A stretch of DNA of 64,000 nt from the NCBI GenBank assembly GCA_963734185.1, contig CAVTGA010000002.1, forward strand, positions 2,108,001 through 2,172,000, in the 5' to 3' direction. The notes under the pieces are model-generated. The model worked only from the letters and a program-made list of their open reading frames with translations. It did no database searches and was not told where the DNA came from. The stretch is from PALSA-894 sp963734185. GTDB lineage: Bacteria > Pseudomonadota > Alphaproteobacteria > Rhizobiales > Xanthobacteraceae. This document shows, piece by piece, positions 34,487-44,800 of the stretch. The position numbers were made by a program, and so were the translations under genes. The first letter of the stretch is position 1, and the number at the start of each line of letters is the position of its first letter.

Positions 34487-36781
34487 ATGGAAAAGCAGAT
34501 CATCTTCCGCGACTACCAGGAACAGCAGGGCGTCGATCACAACGATCTGCAGCGCCATGCGCGTGCGTCGATCGACCGTGTCGTCAAGGACGCGGTTACT
34601 GCCGTCCGCCGCTTCTCCGGCTTCGCGGTCACCAAGACCGCGCAGGTAGAGATCACGATTGCGCCTGGCGCGATGTACGGTCCCAGCGACGTGCAGACCG
34701 AGACCGGCACTGCGGTTTACGGTCGCAACACGCCGGTGGTGCAGTCAATGCTGCCATACCTTCCGGCTGCGGCCAAGCGCATCGTGTCGGTTTCCTTCCA
34801 CGGCGCCGAGAACGAGACCGACGTCCAGGAGCGTGACTTCCTGGTCAACGTCGAAAGCGGGCAGACCGAGCCGGACGCAGTACCGATGGTGCGCTCGCGC
34901 GACGCCGCGATCTCCTTCACGCAAGGCGCCGAGGCCTCCGATCCGCAGCCGCCCGCACTCCCCGTGGCGCATGTCGAGGTCGCGCGCGTGCTGCTCGACC
35001 CGGTCCAGGTCGTCTCGGTCACCATGATGGACGCGAACAAGGTTGTCTCGACCGACGCGCTCGATACGCGGGCCAAGGGCCTCGAGGCGTTTCGCGATCG
35101 CATCGGTCCACGGGTCGACAGCCTCGCGTCCGACCTCGCCGCGCTGGCGAATGCTCTGCGCACCCGCGGCGCAGCACGTGGAATCACGCAACTCTACCAG
35201 GACGTGGCGCGGCTCAAGGAGCGCTTTGAGATCCCGGATGATGCCGCGGACTATGGAGCCGATCGGTTTCTCATGCTCGACGAGAGCGATCACACCAACT
35301 CGGCTGCGCTCGGCTACGACTGCAAGGTCGAGGAAGGACTGCGCTTCGCGGACGCCAACGCCGACGTGTTCGAGCTCTCCATTTTCTCGGCGAATGATCC
35401 CAATGCGGCGTTGCAGGGCGGTTTGCTTGTGCCGGCATATGACCACGATCTCAAGCTGTCGATCGACGTGCTGGCGACCGACATCGGCATAGCGCAGTAC
35501 GGCTTCCAGGAGATCGATATCGTGCAGCGCACGATGTCTCGCGCCCGCCTGCGGTACGGGTCTATTTTTACCGTGTGCTCGAATACCTCGTGGTGGCAGG
35601 CTGGTCAGTACGATTCCGCTGCCGGTGTGTTCCGCAAGGACGGAGAGACCTTCGAGGTTCTCGATTTCGATCGTATTGAGAGTTGGCAGGGGGTCCATAC
35701 CTCCAACCGCTTGCGCCAAGTTTGGGAGGACTCCTACCAGGATCCTTATTGGGACTATGTCACCACCGAGCACGCAATCGAAGGCGCGCAGGTCGCGCAG
35801 AGTTTCCTGTGCTCGAATGACACCTGGATGACCAAGTTCGGGTTTTTCCTGACCGTCAAGGCCGCGAACGAGGCAGTCCACGTCACCATTTGCGAGGTGA
35901 GCAACGGCGTGCCGGATTTGGAGAAGGCAATCCTGCACCAAGCGGTGGCGCACGGCGACCTCAAGATCGGCGAGTTCACTGAGATCAGCTGCATGCCGAC
36001 CTTCCTCAAGTCCGGCAAGCGCTACGCCATGGTCCTGACGTCGAACGCAAACCACAAGGTCGGACTTGCCACCGGCCAGGGATATCTCGACGGAACGTTC
36101 TTCTACTCGACCGATGGTGCCTACTATATCGGCGACCTCACCAAGGACATGATGCTGCGCATCTACGGCGCAAAGTTCCGTGCACCGCAGGTGACGATCG
36201 AGTTCGACGCGATCAACCTCGACGGCGGCATTCGCACGATCGACCTGATCGCACCCATGATCGTACCGGCCTCGTCGCAGATCATCTTCGAGGTGCAGCC
36301 CGGTGGCTCCGGCGCCTGGGTCCAACTCACGTCCGACGATCTCAGCGCCTTCGCATCAACTCCGCCCCTGGCGCACTTCCGCGGCCGCTTCCTCGGCACT
36401 CGCGACATCATGCCGGGCATCATGCTGACCGGCTCGCGGGTCAAGATCGCGCGCCCGAAGGTCACCCTCAAACATGTCAGCACGCCGATCACGCTGGCCG
36501 CTGCGTCCGACAACATCACGGTGAAGTACACGCTCGAAGGTTTCGACGAGACGCCGCACAACTTCACCTGCCTGCTGCGGCAAGGAACGACAAACGAGAC
36601 GCCAGACAGCACGACGACCGTGCAACTGCCCGATCTTCCGAACAACACCAACCGGTTCGAGCGAACATTCGTGTTCGAGCTAGGTGCCCCGATCACACAG
36701 TTCCGCTTGATCGAGGACGGTGCCACCAACTCGGCAGGGAACACCTTCCACGCTGCCGAGCGCGTGCATTATGCGCAGTAG
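34487..36781 (+). CDS. Large tail protein with DUF4815-like N-terminus (764 aa)
   Basis: The N-terminus (IIFRDYQEQQGVDHNDLQRH, then RFSGFAVTKTAQVEITIAPG, YGPSDVQTETG) resembles DUF4815-type tail or baseplate proteins. A helical central region (LTDALDTRAKGLEAFRDRIG-like) is followed by a jelly-roll type beta region and a C-terminal domain. It is probably the main baseplate-associated adhesin or a tail-fibre connector. No enzymatic motif is seen. Confidence 0.7.
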   Translation: MEKQIIFRDYQEQQGVDHNDLQRHARASIDRVVKDAVTAVRRFSGFAVTKTAQVEITIAPGAMYGPSDVQTETGTAVYGRNTPVVQSMLPYLPAAAKRIVSVSFHGAENETDVQERDFLVNVESGQTEPDAVPMVRSRDAAISFTQGAEASDPQPPALPVAHVEVARVLLDPVQVVSVTMMDANKVVSTDALDTRAKGLEAFRDRIGPRVDSLASDLAALANALRTRGAARGITQLYQDVARLKERFEIPDDAADYGADRFLMLDESDHTNSAALGYDCKVEEGLRFADANADVFELSIFSANDPNAALQGGLLVPAYDHDLKLSIDVLATDIGIAQYGFQEIDIVQRTMSRARLRYGSIFTVCSNTSWWQAGQYDSAAGVFRKDGETFEVLDFDRIESWQGVHTSNRLRQVWEDSYQDPYWDYVTTEHAIEGAQVAQSFLCSNDTWMTKFGFFLTVKAANEAVHVTICEVSNGVPDLEKAILHQAVAHGDLKIGEFTEISCMPTFLKSGKRYAMVLTSNANHKVGLATGQGYLDGTFFYSTDGAYYIGDLTKDMMLRIYGAKFRAPQVTIEFDAINLDGGIRTIDLIAPMIVPASSQIIFEVQPGGSGAWVQLTSDDLSAFASTPPLAHFRGRFLGTRDIMPGIMLTGSRVKIARPKVTLKHVSTPITLAAASDNITVKYTLEGFDETPHNFTCLLRQGTTNETPDSTTTVQLPDLPNNTNRFERTFVFELGAPITQFRLIEDGATNSAGNTFHAAERVHYAQ

Positions 36782-36790
36782 GAGAGGCTG

Positions 36791-36979
36791 ATGGCGAGCA
36801 AGGCCAAGACGTCGGTGAAGCCAGACTATCAGCCGGACGCGCAGTACCGCGTCAGGCTACTGCGCACGGTGAAACTCGTCGGAGGCCAAATGCTGCGGCC
36901 CTCGGACGATGACGTCGTCGTGAAAGGAAAGGTCGCGGCCAAGATCGACGACGCGATCGAGAGTGCCGAGCTCGTTTGA
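36791..36979 (+). CDS. Small beta-barrel-like phage protein (62 aa)
   Basis: Basic start (MASKAKTSVKPDYQP) and YRVRLLRTVKLVGGQMLRPS then VVVKGKVAAKIDDAIESAEL. Similar in size and pattern to the 73-residue protein at 26782, hinting at duplication or a common fold. Stop overlaps the next start. Confidence 0.65.
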   Translation: MASKAKTSVKPDYQPDAQYRVRLLRTVKLVGGQMLRPSDDDVVVKGKVAAKIDDAIESAELV

Positions 36980-38775
36980 TGCGACGCTTTGAACGCTACC
37001 AAGTCCGACGCGGCGACAATCTAGGCGATCCGGATTTCTGGAACCTGCGGCTGCAGGATATTGATGTGCGCCTGGGGGCGCGCGAGAACGATGCCGCACT
37101 CATTGACGCTGCGATCGGCGCGATGCTTGCGGTCGGGATGCAGCGGCTCAACGACACGTTCGCGCCGCTCATTCTCGAGGCGCGCACACAGCTCGCGAAC
37201 TTCGGTGTGTTGTTCACCGCTCAGTCCGAGAGCGAGGTCACAATCGGCCTCGGCGAGAAGTCGTGGGTGCTGACCGAGGAGAGCGGAGAGTCATTCGTTT
37301 TTACCGACTACGCTTACGTCCACGCTGCGGAGGAGGAGACCACCGGCGTCATCGGTAGGGTGGTTTCTTATGACAAGACAACCCGTCTGCTGACCCTCGA
37401 AGTCGTACTGGTCGACGGTGACGGAACCTTCGACGCTTGGATCATCGGCCCTGCGATCAAGCCGGACACAGCGCACGCGACGCGGACCGACAATCCCCAT
37501 CAGACCTCGGCCGCGCAGGTAGGGGCCTATACGGTCGAGCAGATCGACGCCTTGCTGGCTTTGATTTCGAACAGCCTGGCGCTACTCGCTCCAATGGACA
37601 GCCCGGCTTTCACCGGGCAACCGACCGGCCCGACGCCGGCGTACAACGACAACTCCGGCCGCTTCGCTACCACGGCATGGACGACGCAGCACGTGATAGC
37701 TCGTCTTGTCGAATTTCTTGTCGAATTGATTTTTCCTGCGCTGTCGGCGTTCAATAACAGGGCGGTGAACGGCGGCATGGATGTGAGCCAGGAGCACGGC
37801 GCCTCAGGTGTGGTCATTCCTACCGGCGGGACCTACTCCATCTACATGCTGGATCAGTTCCTGCTGCTAAAAAACGGAACATCGGTGCTCGCTGCGCACC
37901 AAGTCGACAGTGGCGTCCCGGGCATCCCGAAGTCGCTGCGCATCACGGTGACGACGGCGCAGGCTTCCATGGGAAGCAACGTCGTGCAGATCAGACATCC
38001 GATCGAGGGGTATCGCTTCGCGAGTGCCGGTTGGGGCGCGGCAGGAGCGCAAGACGTGAGCATTGCCTTCTGGATCAAAGCTCCCGTGGCCGGGGCGTAC
38101 AGCGTCGCTCTCTACAACAGCGCCTTTACGGCTTCGGCGGCCGCCGACGTCACAGTCAACGCGGCGAACACCTGGGAGCTCAAGACCGTGAAGCTCACCG
38201 GGGTCACCACGGGCACGTGGCTGAAGACCAACGGTGTCGGAGCGTGGCTCATTATCAGCATCGCGTCTTCCGGCGGCGCCAACGCCGTCGGCAACACCAG
38301 CTACGTGACCGAGATCACGGGCGTGGTGGTGATCCCCGGCGTCGACCTGACTGCACTTGATCACACGACTCTCGCCGCTCGCCTGCCGCTGCTGATGCGG
38401 CCCTTCGATGTGGAGCTAGGGGTGTGCCGCCGGTACTTCCAGAAGTCCTACAACTACGGTGTTGCGCCAGGCACGAATGTCGGGCTTGGCAACAACGCCA
38501 TTATTGGGTCGGACGCGACCAATTCCTTCTCGGCAGGCTGGTTCCCATCCCTGGCCTTTGTTCCGCCGATGCGGGCTCCTCCATCCATGACGTTTTACAA
38601 CTCGGCGGGCACGGCGGGAAAGGCGTCCTACTTCAACGGATCTTCGTGGATCAACAATGGTACGGCGCGCAATCCGGTCATCGGGGAGAACCAGTTCTCG
38701 GTCGTGCTGACGCAGAACGATAGCGCGGCCAACGCGCTCTACGGCTGCGACTTCAAAGCGGACGCGAGGTTCTGA
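36979..38775 (+). CDS. Tail fibre protein (598 aa)
   Basis: The N-terminal domain (RFERYQVRRGDNLGDPDFWN, then LQDIDVRLGARENDAALIDA) should bind the baseplate; ATHATRTDNPHQTSAAQVGA-type fibre repeats (about 165-185) and GFTGQPTGPTPAYNDNSGRF-like segments (about 210-225) are typical of phage fibres. The C-terminal half is a carbohydrate-binding-like beta domain (VNGGMDVSQEHGASGVVIPT; DVSIAFWIKAPVAGAYSVAL). Likely receptor binding. It overlaps the upstream stop. Confidence 0.8.
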   Translation: MRRFERYQVRRGDNLGDPDFWNLRLQDIDVRLGARENDAALIDAAIGAMLAVGMQRLNDTFAPLILEARTQLANFGVLFTAQSESEVTIGLGEKSWVLTEESGESFVFTDYAYVHAAEEETTGVIGRVVSYDKTTRLLTLEVVLVDGDGTFDAWIIGPAIKPDTAHATRTDNPHQTSAAQVGAYTVEQIDALLALISNSLALLAPMDSPAFTGQPTGPTPAYNDNSGRFATTAWTTQHVIARLVEFLVELIFPALSAFNNRAVNGGMDVSQEHGASGVVIPTGGTYSIYMLDQFLLLKNGTSVLAAHQVDSGVPGIPKSLRITVTTAQASMGSNVVQIRHPIEGYRFASAGWGAAGAQDVSIAFWIKAPVAGAYSVALYNSAFTASAAADVTVNAANTWELKTVKLTGVTTGTWLKTNGVGAWLIISIASSGGANAVGNTSYVTEITGVVVIPGVDLTALDHTTLAARLPLLMRPFDVELGVCRRYFQKSYNYGVAPGTNVGLGNNAIIGSDATNSFSAGWFPSLAFVPPMRAPPSMTFYNSAGTAGKASYFNGSSWINNGTARNPVIGENQFSVVLTQNDSAANALYGCDFKADARF

Positions 38776-38777
38776 AA

Positions 38778-39161
38778 ATGAGACCAATTTTCGATGGTGA
38801 CCCTCCACGGAATGTTGTGACCGACTTCGGCGTCATCCCATGGGATGCTCAGAGCAATCAGCCGGTCGATGTCGGCTATCAAGCCGGGCGATTATATGCA
38901 CGCGCATTGGCAGACCACGGAATGACGGTGCCCGATCCATACGTGCCGCCGGAAGCGCCGCCCGTGTCTTTCACGCCGCCGCAGATCATCGCCGCGCTCA
39001 AGAGCTGGGGCGTGGCCGACGCCGTGATCACCGCGACCCCAAAGGTCGATCTCGCGGAATTCTATACCGCGACTGCAATTCGCGAGACCGAGCCGCGCTT
39101 GACCGCGATGCTCGGTTCGATCGGTAAGACCATGAGCGATCTCAAGGCGCAGATCACGTAA
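38778..39161 (+). CDS. Fibre-associated small protein (127 aa)
   Basis: Immediately after the fibre gene, in the usual place of a tail-fibre assembly chaperone. Sequence: MRPIFDGDPPRNVVTDFGVI, a proline-rich linker (DPYVPPEAPPVSFTPPQ), then a helical C-terminus. No family certain. Confidence 0.6.
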   Translation: MRPIFDGDPPRNVVTDFGVIPWDAQSNQPVDVGYQAGRLYARALADHGMTVPDPYVPPEAPPVSFTPPQIIAALKSWGVADAVITATPKVDLAEFYTATAIRETEPRLTAMLGSIGKTMSDLKAQIT

Positions 39162-39226
39162 GCCGGCGAGCCAAGTCGCCTTCGCGTGAAGAAGCGCAGG
39201 AAGCAAGCAAACCTAAATCGAAATCC

Positions 39227-39259
39227 GACGAGCCGCCACCGTGAGGGGCGGCCCTCGTC
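39227..39259 (+). terminator. Hairpin before the tail sheath gene
   Basis: Outer arms GACGAG/CTCGTC (39227-39232 and 39254-39259) and inner arms CCGCC/GGCGG with a small bulge. A short T-rich stretch (CATTTCC) follows. Probably a partial terminator separating fibre from sheath/tube expression. Confidence 0.5.
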
Positions 39260-39277
39260 ATTTCCGAGGAGGCCACA

Positions 39278-40759
39278 ATGACCGAAGTGACTGTCGGCAT
39301 CAAACACATTCGCGACGAAGCCGAAATCCTGCCCGTCGCCGGTATCGAGATGTCGGTGGTAGGCATCATCGGCACGGCGCCGGATGCGGATGCCAACGAG
39401 TTTCCGCTCAACATGCCGATCTACGTCACCACCAACGAGGCGGTGCGACTGCAGAACCTCGGCGACACCGGAACCATTCCCGATGCGGTCCGCGGTGTGT
39501 CCGACCAGCTCGGCGTCGACCAGCGCGCCGCGCGGTTGGTGATCATCCGGATCGAGGAGGGCGACAACGTTGCGGAAACCCTCGCCAACATCATCGGCGA
39601 GGAGGACGATAAGACCGGCATCTGGGCTCTGCTCGACGCCCCCGCGGTCCACGGCGTTACGGCGCGCCTGATCGTGATCCCCGGGTTCACCTCGCAGCGC
39701 TATGCTCCGATCGAAAGCGTCACAGGCCTGCCGAGTGGTGCGGGCTACACGACCGCGCCGACGGTGAGCTTCACGGGCGGCAATCCGATCCGGCCAGCGG
39801 TGGCGACCGCGACGGTCGTAGGCGGCGTGGTGACCGGATTGGTGTTCACCGACCATGGTCTCTATGCGAGCGCGCCGACAATCGGCTTTGCCGGTGGTGG
39901 CGGCACGGGTGCCGCTGCGGTCGCGGTGCTCGACGATCTCGCCAACCCTGTCGTGGCCGAAGTCCTCACCATCCTGGATCGGACGCGCGCCATACTGATC
40001 GCGGACGGCCCGGCCTCCTCGCGCCAGGCTTGGATCGACTGGCGCGAGACCATCCAGTCCGACCGTGTGATTCCGATGGCGGTCGACGTCAAGGTGTTCG
40101 ATTCCGAGGGTGCTGTTGTCACCAAGCCCTCAAGCCCGCGCATTGCCGGCATCATCGTGCGCCGCGATCATGAGTTCGACGGCCACCCCTCGCACTCTGC
40201 CGCCAACCAGCCGGTGCGCGGTATCGTCGGCCCGTCGCGGCCGATTGCTTTCTCGCTCACCGACGGCGCGGTCGAGGCGCAGGATCTGATCAGCCGCAAC
40301 GCCGGCGTGATCGTGCGCGGCGAATCCGGAGTGGAGGACGCCATCGCCGAGGGTGGCTTCGTGTTTTGGGGCACGGACACCTGCGCCGAGGATCCGCTGT
40401 GGATGTTCTATCACGTGCAGCGGATGCGCGACTACATCGAGCTGGGGCAGATCAAGACGCTCCGGTTCTATCTCGGGCGCTTCAACATCAATCTGCAAAC
40501 CGTGCAGGCCGTGCTCAACACCATGGAAGCGCACCTGTCCGATCTGCGTGCACGCGGGGATGTCCTCGACTATCGCGTCGGTTTCGAGGAGGACAAAAAC
40601 TCGCCCGAGCAACTGCGCCTCGGCCATCTGCAGGTCATGTTCCGGGCCGAGGAGCCGCCGGTGCTTCGTAAGATCGTCATCTCCTCGCGCCGCTACCGCG
40701 AGGCCTTGAACGAGCTCACCCGCACGATCGCGACGCAACTCAGCAATGTCGGTGTCTAA
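39278..40759 (+). CDS. Contractile tail sheath protein (P2 FI-like) with inserted beta domain
   Basis: A 493-residue tail sheath subunit, which contracts to drive the tube into the cell. Family segments: IEMSVVGIIGTAPDA, NMPIYVTTNEAVRLQNLG, VVAEVLTILDRTRAILIADG, the protease-resistant domain with SRNAGVIVRGESG, FVFWGTDTCAEDP, and the C-terminal DVLDYRVGFEEDKNSPEQ. Compared with P2 FI, about 75 residues are inserted after VIPGF (about 145-220) and carry two repeats of the pattern YxxAPTxxFxGG, probably a surface-exposed beta domain. Confidence 0.9.
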   Translation: MTEVTVGIKHIRDEAEILPVAGIEMSVVGIIGTAPDADANEFPLNMPIYVTTNEAVRLQNLGDTGTIPDAVRGVSDQLGVDQRAARLVIIRIEEGDNVAETLANIIGEEDDKTGIWALLDAPAVHGVTARLIVIPGFTSQRYAPIESVTGLPSGAGYTTAPTVSFTGGNPIRPAVATATVVGGVVTGLVFTDHGLYASAPTIGFAGGGGTGAAAVAVLDDLANPVVAEVLTILDRTRAILIADGPASSRQAWIDWRETIQSDRVIPMAVDVKVFDSEGAVVTKPSSPRIAGIIVRRDHEFDGHPSHSAANQPVRGIVGPSRPIAFSLTDGAVEAQDLISRNAGVIVRGESGVEDAIAEGGFVFWGTDTCAEDPLWMFYHVQRMRDYIELGQIKTLRFYLGRFNINLQTVQAVLNTMEAHLSDLRARGDVLDYRVGFEEDKNSPEQLRLGHLQVMFRAEEPPVLRKIVISSRRYREALNELTRTIATQLSNVGV

Positions 40760-40807
40760 CCGAAGTGTTGAGCGCCCTGACTTTTCTCAAATCCCGGAGT
40801 GACGGCG

Positions 40808-41347
40808 ATGGCCAATACGATCTATGAACTCGACATGGCGAACCTGTTCGCTGGCGACGACGACCCGACCCGGTCGGAGTTCCTGACCATCGAGACGGTG
40901 AAACTACCAGCGATGCAGGAAAAGACCAGGGAACACATGCCAGGGGGCGGCATCCTGGGCATGAAGATCAGCACGCGCCAGATCGAACCGCTCGAGTGCA
41001 CCTTCAAGCTCCGGGGTTTCAACCTCGATATGATGAACAAGTTCGGGCTTTCGAGCCCGGAGCGGTTGCCATACACCATCCGCGGAAGCGTGCGCGATCT
41101 GCGCGAGGGTGGAACGTTCCCGGCCGTGGCGGTGATGCGTGCCAGGCTGATCAAGGTCGCGCCCGACGACTTCAAGCGCGATGATGGTATCGCGCACGAC
41201 TACGAGCTCGGCGAGATCGCCTACTACATGCTCAAGATCAACAACATCGAGAAGTATTACGTCGACTTCTTCGGTGGCCCGGGCGCCTTCCGCATCGACG
41301 GGAGGCCGCCGTACCAGCAAGACGCGGCCAATCTCGGGCTGACGTGA
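40808..41347 (+). CDS. Tail tube protein (P2 FII-like)
   Basis: A 179-residue tube subunit. Start ATG 40808 (MANTIYELDMANLF) chosen over the upstream GTG. Features: KLPAMQEKTREHMPGGGILG, then ISTRQIEPLECTFKLRGFNL and the C-terminal DVELGEIAYYMLKINNIEKY-like segment. It follows the sheath gene, as in P2. Confidence 0.9.
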   Translation: MANTIYELDMANLFAGDDDPTRSEFLTIETVKLPAMQEKTREHMPGGGILGMKISTRQIEPLECTFKLRGFNLDMMNKFGLSSPERLPYTIRGSVRDLREGGTFPAVAVMRARLIKVAPDDFKRDDGIAHDYELGEIAYYMLKINNIEKYYVDFFGGPGAFRIDGRPPYQQDAANLGLT

Positions 41348-41357
41348 GGTGGGTGCC

Positions 41358-41774
41358 ATGGGCGACGATACGGACACCAAGGATAACGCCGCCGCCATCC
41401 CGCCGGCTCGTTTCATCGGCGGCAAGCCGCGCGAGGTCACGGTCCCACTCGATTATCACATCGAGTACGACGGTAAGGTTTACACGGCGATCACCGTGAA
41501 GCGCCTGACCGTTGCGGCAGTCGAGGCGTTCATTGAGGAGATCAAGGCGGCGGGCAAGGGCAATGAGGAAAAGGTGATGCCTCGACTGCCGATGTTCGAC
41601 GCCCCATTCGCGGTCCTCGACGCGCTCGATTGTGACGACGACGACCGGCTGCAGAAGGTCGTCACGGATTTTTTGCCCCGCCGCTTGCGGATGGTGTCCG
41701 CGCCCGACCCGCAGAGTGGCGTTCCTTCGCAGGCTTCGTCGCCGCCGTCTATGGATGGAGCCGTCAAGACCTGA
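41358..41774 (+). CDS. Tail assembly chaperone, short form (P2 gpE-like)
   Basis: A 138-residue protein that helps assemble the tape measure in P2-like tails. VPLDYHIEYDGKVYTAITVK and RLTVAAVEAFIEEIKAAGKG are the E-type core, and the C-terminal region is acidic (DALDCDDDDRLQKVV) then proline and serine rich. Its stop overlaps an ATG of the E-prime frame, and a slippery heptamer at 41669-41675 lets part of the ribosomes leave this frame. Confidence 0.85.
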   Translation: MGDDTDTKDNAAAIPPARFIGGKPREVTVPLDYHIEYDGKVYTAITVKRLTVAAVEAFIEEIKAAGKGNEEKVMPRLPMFDAPFAVLDALDCDDDDRLQKVVTDFLPRRLRMVSAPDPQSGVPSQASSPPSMDGAVKT

Positions 41775-41899
41775 TGGCGCTCCCGTGGGACGAACTGGTG
41801 CAGTGGTTCGTCATCGCCGCTGAAATAGAAAAGTCCCGTACCCGCTCGCTCGGCATTGCGGCCGCCAACGCTTTGGGCCGCATGTTCCGGAGGAAATAG
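41358..41899 (+). CDS. Tail assembly chaperone, -1 frameshift product (gpE-E-prime-like)
   Basis: Joining the E frame up to TTG 41673-41675 with the -1 frame from 41675 gives 180 residues, continuing APPLADGVRARPAEWRSFAG, FVAAVYGWSRQDLMALPWDE, LVQWFVIAAEIEKSRTRSLG and ending GRMFRRK at TAG 41897-41899. The -1 frame is open across the whole overlap and has clear protein character (Trp, Tyr, Phe). The heptamer T TTT TTG matches the X XXY YYZ rule in the E frame and is the same type used by P2 E/E-prime. Confidence 0.85.
41669..41675 (+). promoter_or_regulatory. Ribosomal -1 frameshift slippery site
   Basis: T TTT TTG, in phase with the E reading frame (GAT TTT TTG). Followed by a GC-rich stretch (CCCCGCCGCTTGCGG) that may pair to stimulate slippage. 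Confidence 0.8.
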
Positions 41900-44800
41900 T
41901 GGCCCGCACCATCGTCGGACAACTTGTCGTCAACCTCATCGACGGCGTCTCTGGCAAGGCCAAGGCGATCGCCGGCTCGCTTAAGGACATCGACAAGGCG
42001 GTGGCCGGCGTTGGGCGGTGGAGCGCCAAGCCCGGAGCGGTCGACGACCTCGCCTCGTCGCTCAAGAAGGCGGAGAAGGCCGCGAGAGATCTGGTCGCGA
42101 GCGGCAAGGACCTCGACGGCTGGGGCAGTCGCTTCAACAGCCAGCTCACCCGCCTCAAAGCGTCGACATCCGAGATCGACTCGATCCGCGAGGCCTGGAA
42201 GCGGCTACAGGACACGCTGCGTGCCGGCTCTCTCGACAACGCCTTCCGGACCAATGCCATCCGGCAGTGGCAGGCGCAGACCATCGGCGCGCTCGCAGCG
42301 GCTCGTCGTGAAGCCGAGCGTCACGATCGCGCCATCACTGCGACGTCTGTTGCCCGGCTCGGCCGCAATGCACTCGTCGTCGCCGGCGGCGTCCCGACCG
42401 CCTACGGCGCGCAACGCCTGGCGCGGTATGGCGTTACCCACGGTGCCGAACTGCCGCGCGAAGGCGCGCGCCAGTACATGGCCGGCATGTCGGCCGAGGA
42501 GACCGCGGTCGCGACCGCGAAGGCGCGCGAGCTGTCTACCCGCTATCCGTCCATGGGCCAGGTCGCGATCATGGAGCATATCCGGCAGCTCCGCTCGCGG
42601 TTCGGCGACTTTCCGCACGCGATGGAGGGCGTGGAGACGCTCGTCAAGGCGCAGGTGATGCTGCAGAACCTAAAGGGAGGGGAGCACGCCGGCCATGATC
42701 TGGAACGCCTGGTGCTCGGCCTCGAGGCGCTCGGCACCGGTGCCGATCCGAAGAAGTTCCAGCAGTATCTCGATGCCTTCGTGAAGGCCAAGTCGCTGTT
42801 CCAGGATCTGCGCGGCGAGGACTTCCGGCAATATCTGCAAACCTCGAAGGCCTCTAAATACGGCCTGTCGGACGACTACCTCACCAACGTCGTGCCGACG
42901 ATGATGCAGCATGAAGGGGCTGCCAAATTCGGCACCATGCAGGCGACGGCGTTTGGGGCGATGGTCGGACTGCGCATGAAGAAGCGCTCCGCAGCGCAGT
43001 TGTTCGACTACGACCTAGTGCAAGACTTCTCGCTCGACTCGAAGGGCAACAAGGTCATCGAGAAGATCAAGGGCGAGGACGAACTGATCTCCAATCCCTA
43101 CAAGTGGGCGCTGGACACGTTGCAGCCCGCGCTCGCCGGCAAAGGGATCACCTTCGAGGGCACCCGAGAGAAGTTTGTCAGCGCGGTCACCAAGATATTC
43201 TCCGACCGAAACGCCGCGGAGTTCTTCACCACGCTGCTCGCCAACAAGTCGGTCATCGAAAAAGACCGCGCTATGCTGGCGACGGCCAAAGGCACCGAGG
43301 CCGCGCCCGAGGTCCGCGAGAAGGATCCGTTCGTCGCGTTCGAGGGCGTAAAGCAGCAATTCATCAACGTGGTGCAGAACGCGCTCGAGCCGCAGGCGGC
43401 GCGCGCGACCGCGGCGCTCAATTCCGTGGCCGATGCGCTGGCGCGCCTCGCCAACATGCACGTCGAGAAACGGAGCGTGTTCGAGCCCTATGCGAAGAAG
43501 TTTGCCGGGGATTTAGGCGACACATCGGTCACCAAGTTGCTGTTCAAGCCGTTCGAATTCTGGAAGCTCGCTTTCGGAGCGCAGATGGCTTGGGTGGGGG
43601 CGCAGAACGATGCGTGGATGAAGCCCGATAGGTACAATTTCAAGCGCACGCCGGACTTCACCTTCGCCGGGGGGAGCCGGTTCCGGCCCACCGCTGCCGA
43701 GCCCTCGCTCGATGGCTTCTTCAAGGTCCCGAGCAACGTTCCCGGGGCGTTTCCGACCACCCCGATGTTCCGCAAGTCAGGGATGATCGATGACGTCGCT
43801 GCCGGTCGGACCGTCTCGGTTGCGCCATTCGATGTTGCAGCGCCGGCTCAAGACTCGATGATCCGGTTCACGGAGGTGCTTGGCCTGCAGGGAGATGCAG
43901 CGGTTGCGTCAGCCGGCAACATCGCTGATCGCATCAAACAGCTTCTGAGCTTCACGGCCGCCCCGCAGATCCAGATGCCGGCAACGCCACAGATCCAGAT
44001 GCCGGCGACGCCTGACGTCAACTCGGACGCCCCCTTCGCGGGCTCGAGTCGATTTCGGCCGACCGGTGCCGGGCCGGATGCGGCCCAAGACTCGATGACT
44101 CACTTTAACGAGACCTTGCGTCAGCAGGGCGATGCAGCGGTTGCGTCCGCCGGCAACATCGCCGACCACATCAAACAGCTTCTGAGCTTCACGGCCGCCC
44201 CTCAGATCCAGATGCCGGCAACGCCACAGATCCAGATGCCGGCGACGCCTGACGTCAACTCGGACGCCCCCTTCGCGGGTTCGAGCCGATTTCGGCCGAC
44301 CGGTGCCGGGCCGGATGCGGCCCAAGACTCGATGACTCACTTTAACGAGACCTTGCGTCAGCAGGGCGATGCAGCGGTTGCGTCCGCCGGCAACATCGCC
44401 GACCACATCAAACAGCTTCTGAGCTTCACGGCCGCCCCTCAGATCCAGATGCCGGCGACGCCTGACGTCAAGTCGGATGCCTTCGCGGGATCGAGTCGAT
44501 TTCGGCCAACCACCGTCGATCCAGCTGCGGCTCAAGACTCGATGGCCCGCTTCATCGAGATTTTACGTCAGCAGGGCGATGCAGCGGTTGCGGTCGCCGG
44601 CAACATCGCCGACCGCATCAGGCAGCTTCTGAGCTTCACGGCCACTCCGCAGATCCAAATGCCGTCGGCGCCCGGTGTAGTTCCCACCGCATCACAGGCT
44701 CCCGCCGTGTCGCCTACGGCTCCGGGTCGGTCGTCGGGCGGCGCGGTGTACGAGGGCGGCATTTATCGTGTCGCCGAACACCGCGACGAATATTTCGCGC

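Noticed and set aside
43849..44680. Tandem repeats considered as a CRISPR array
   Set aside because: The units are 210-237 bp, coding and in phase with the tape measure frame, without short direct repeats and unique spacers.
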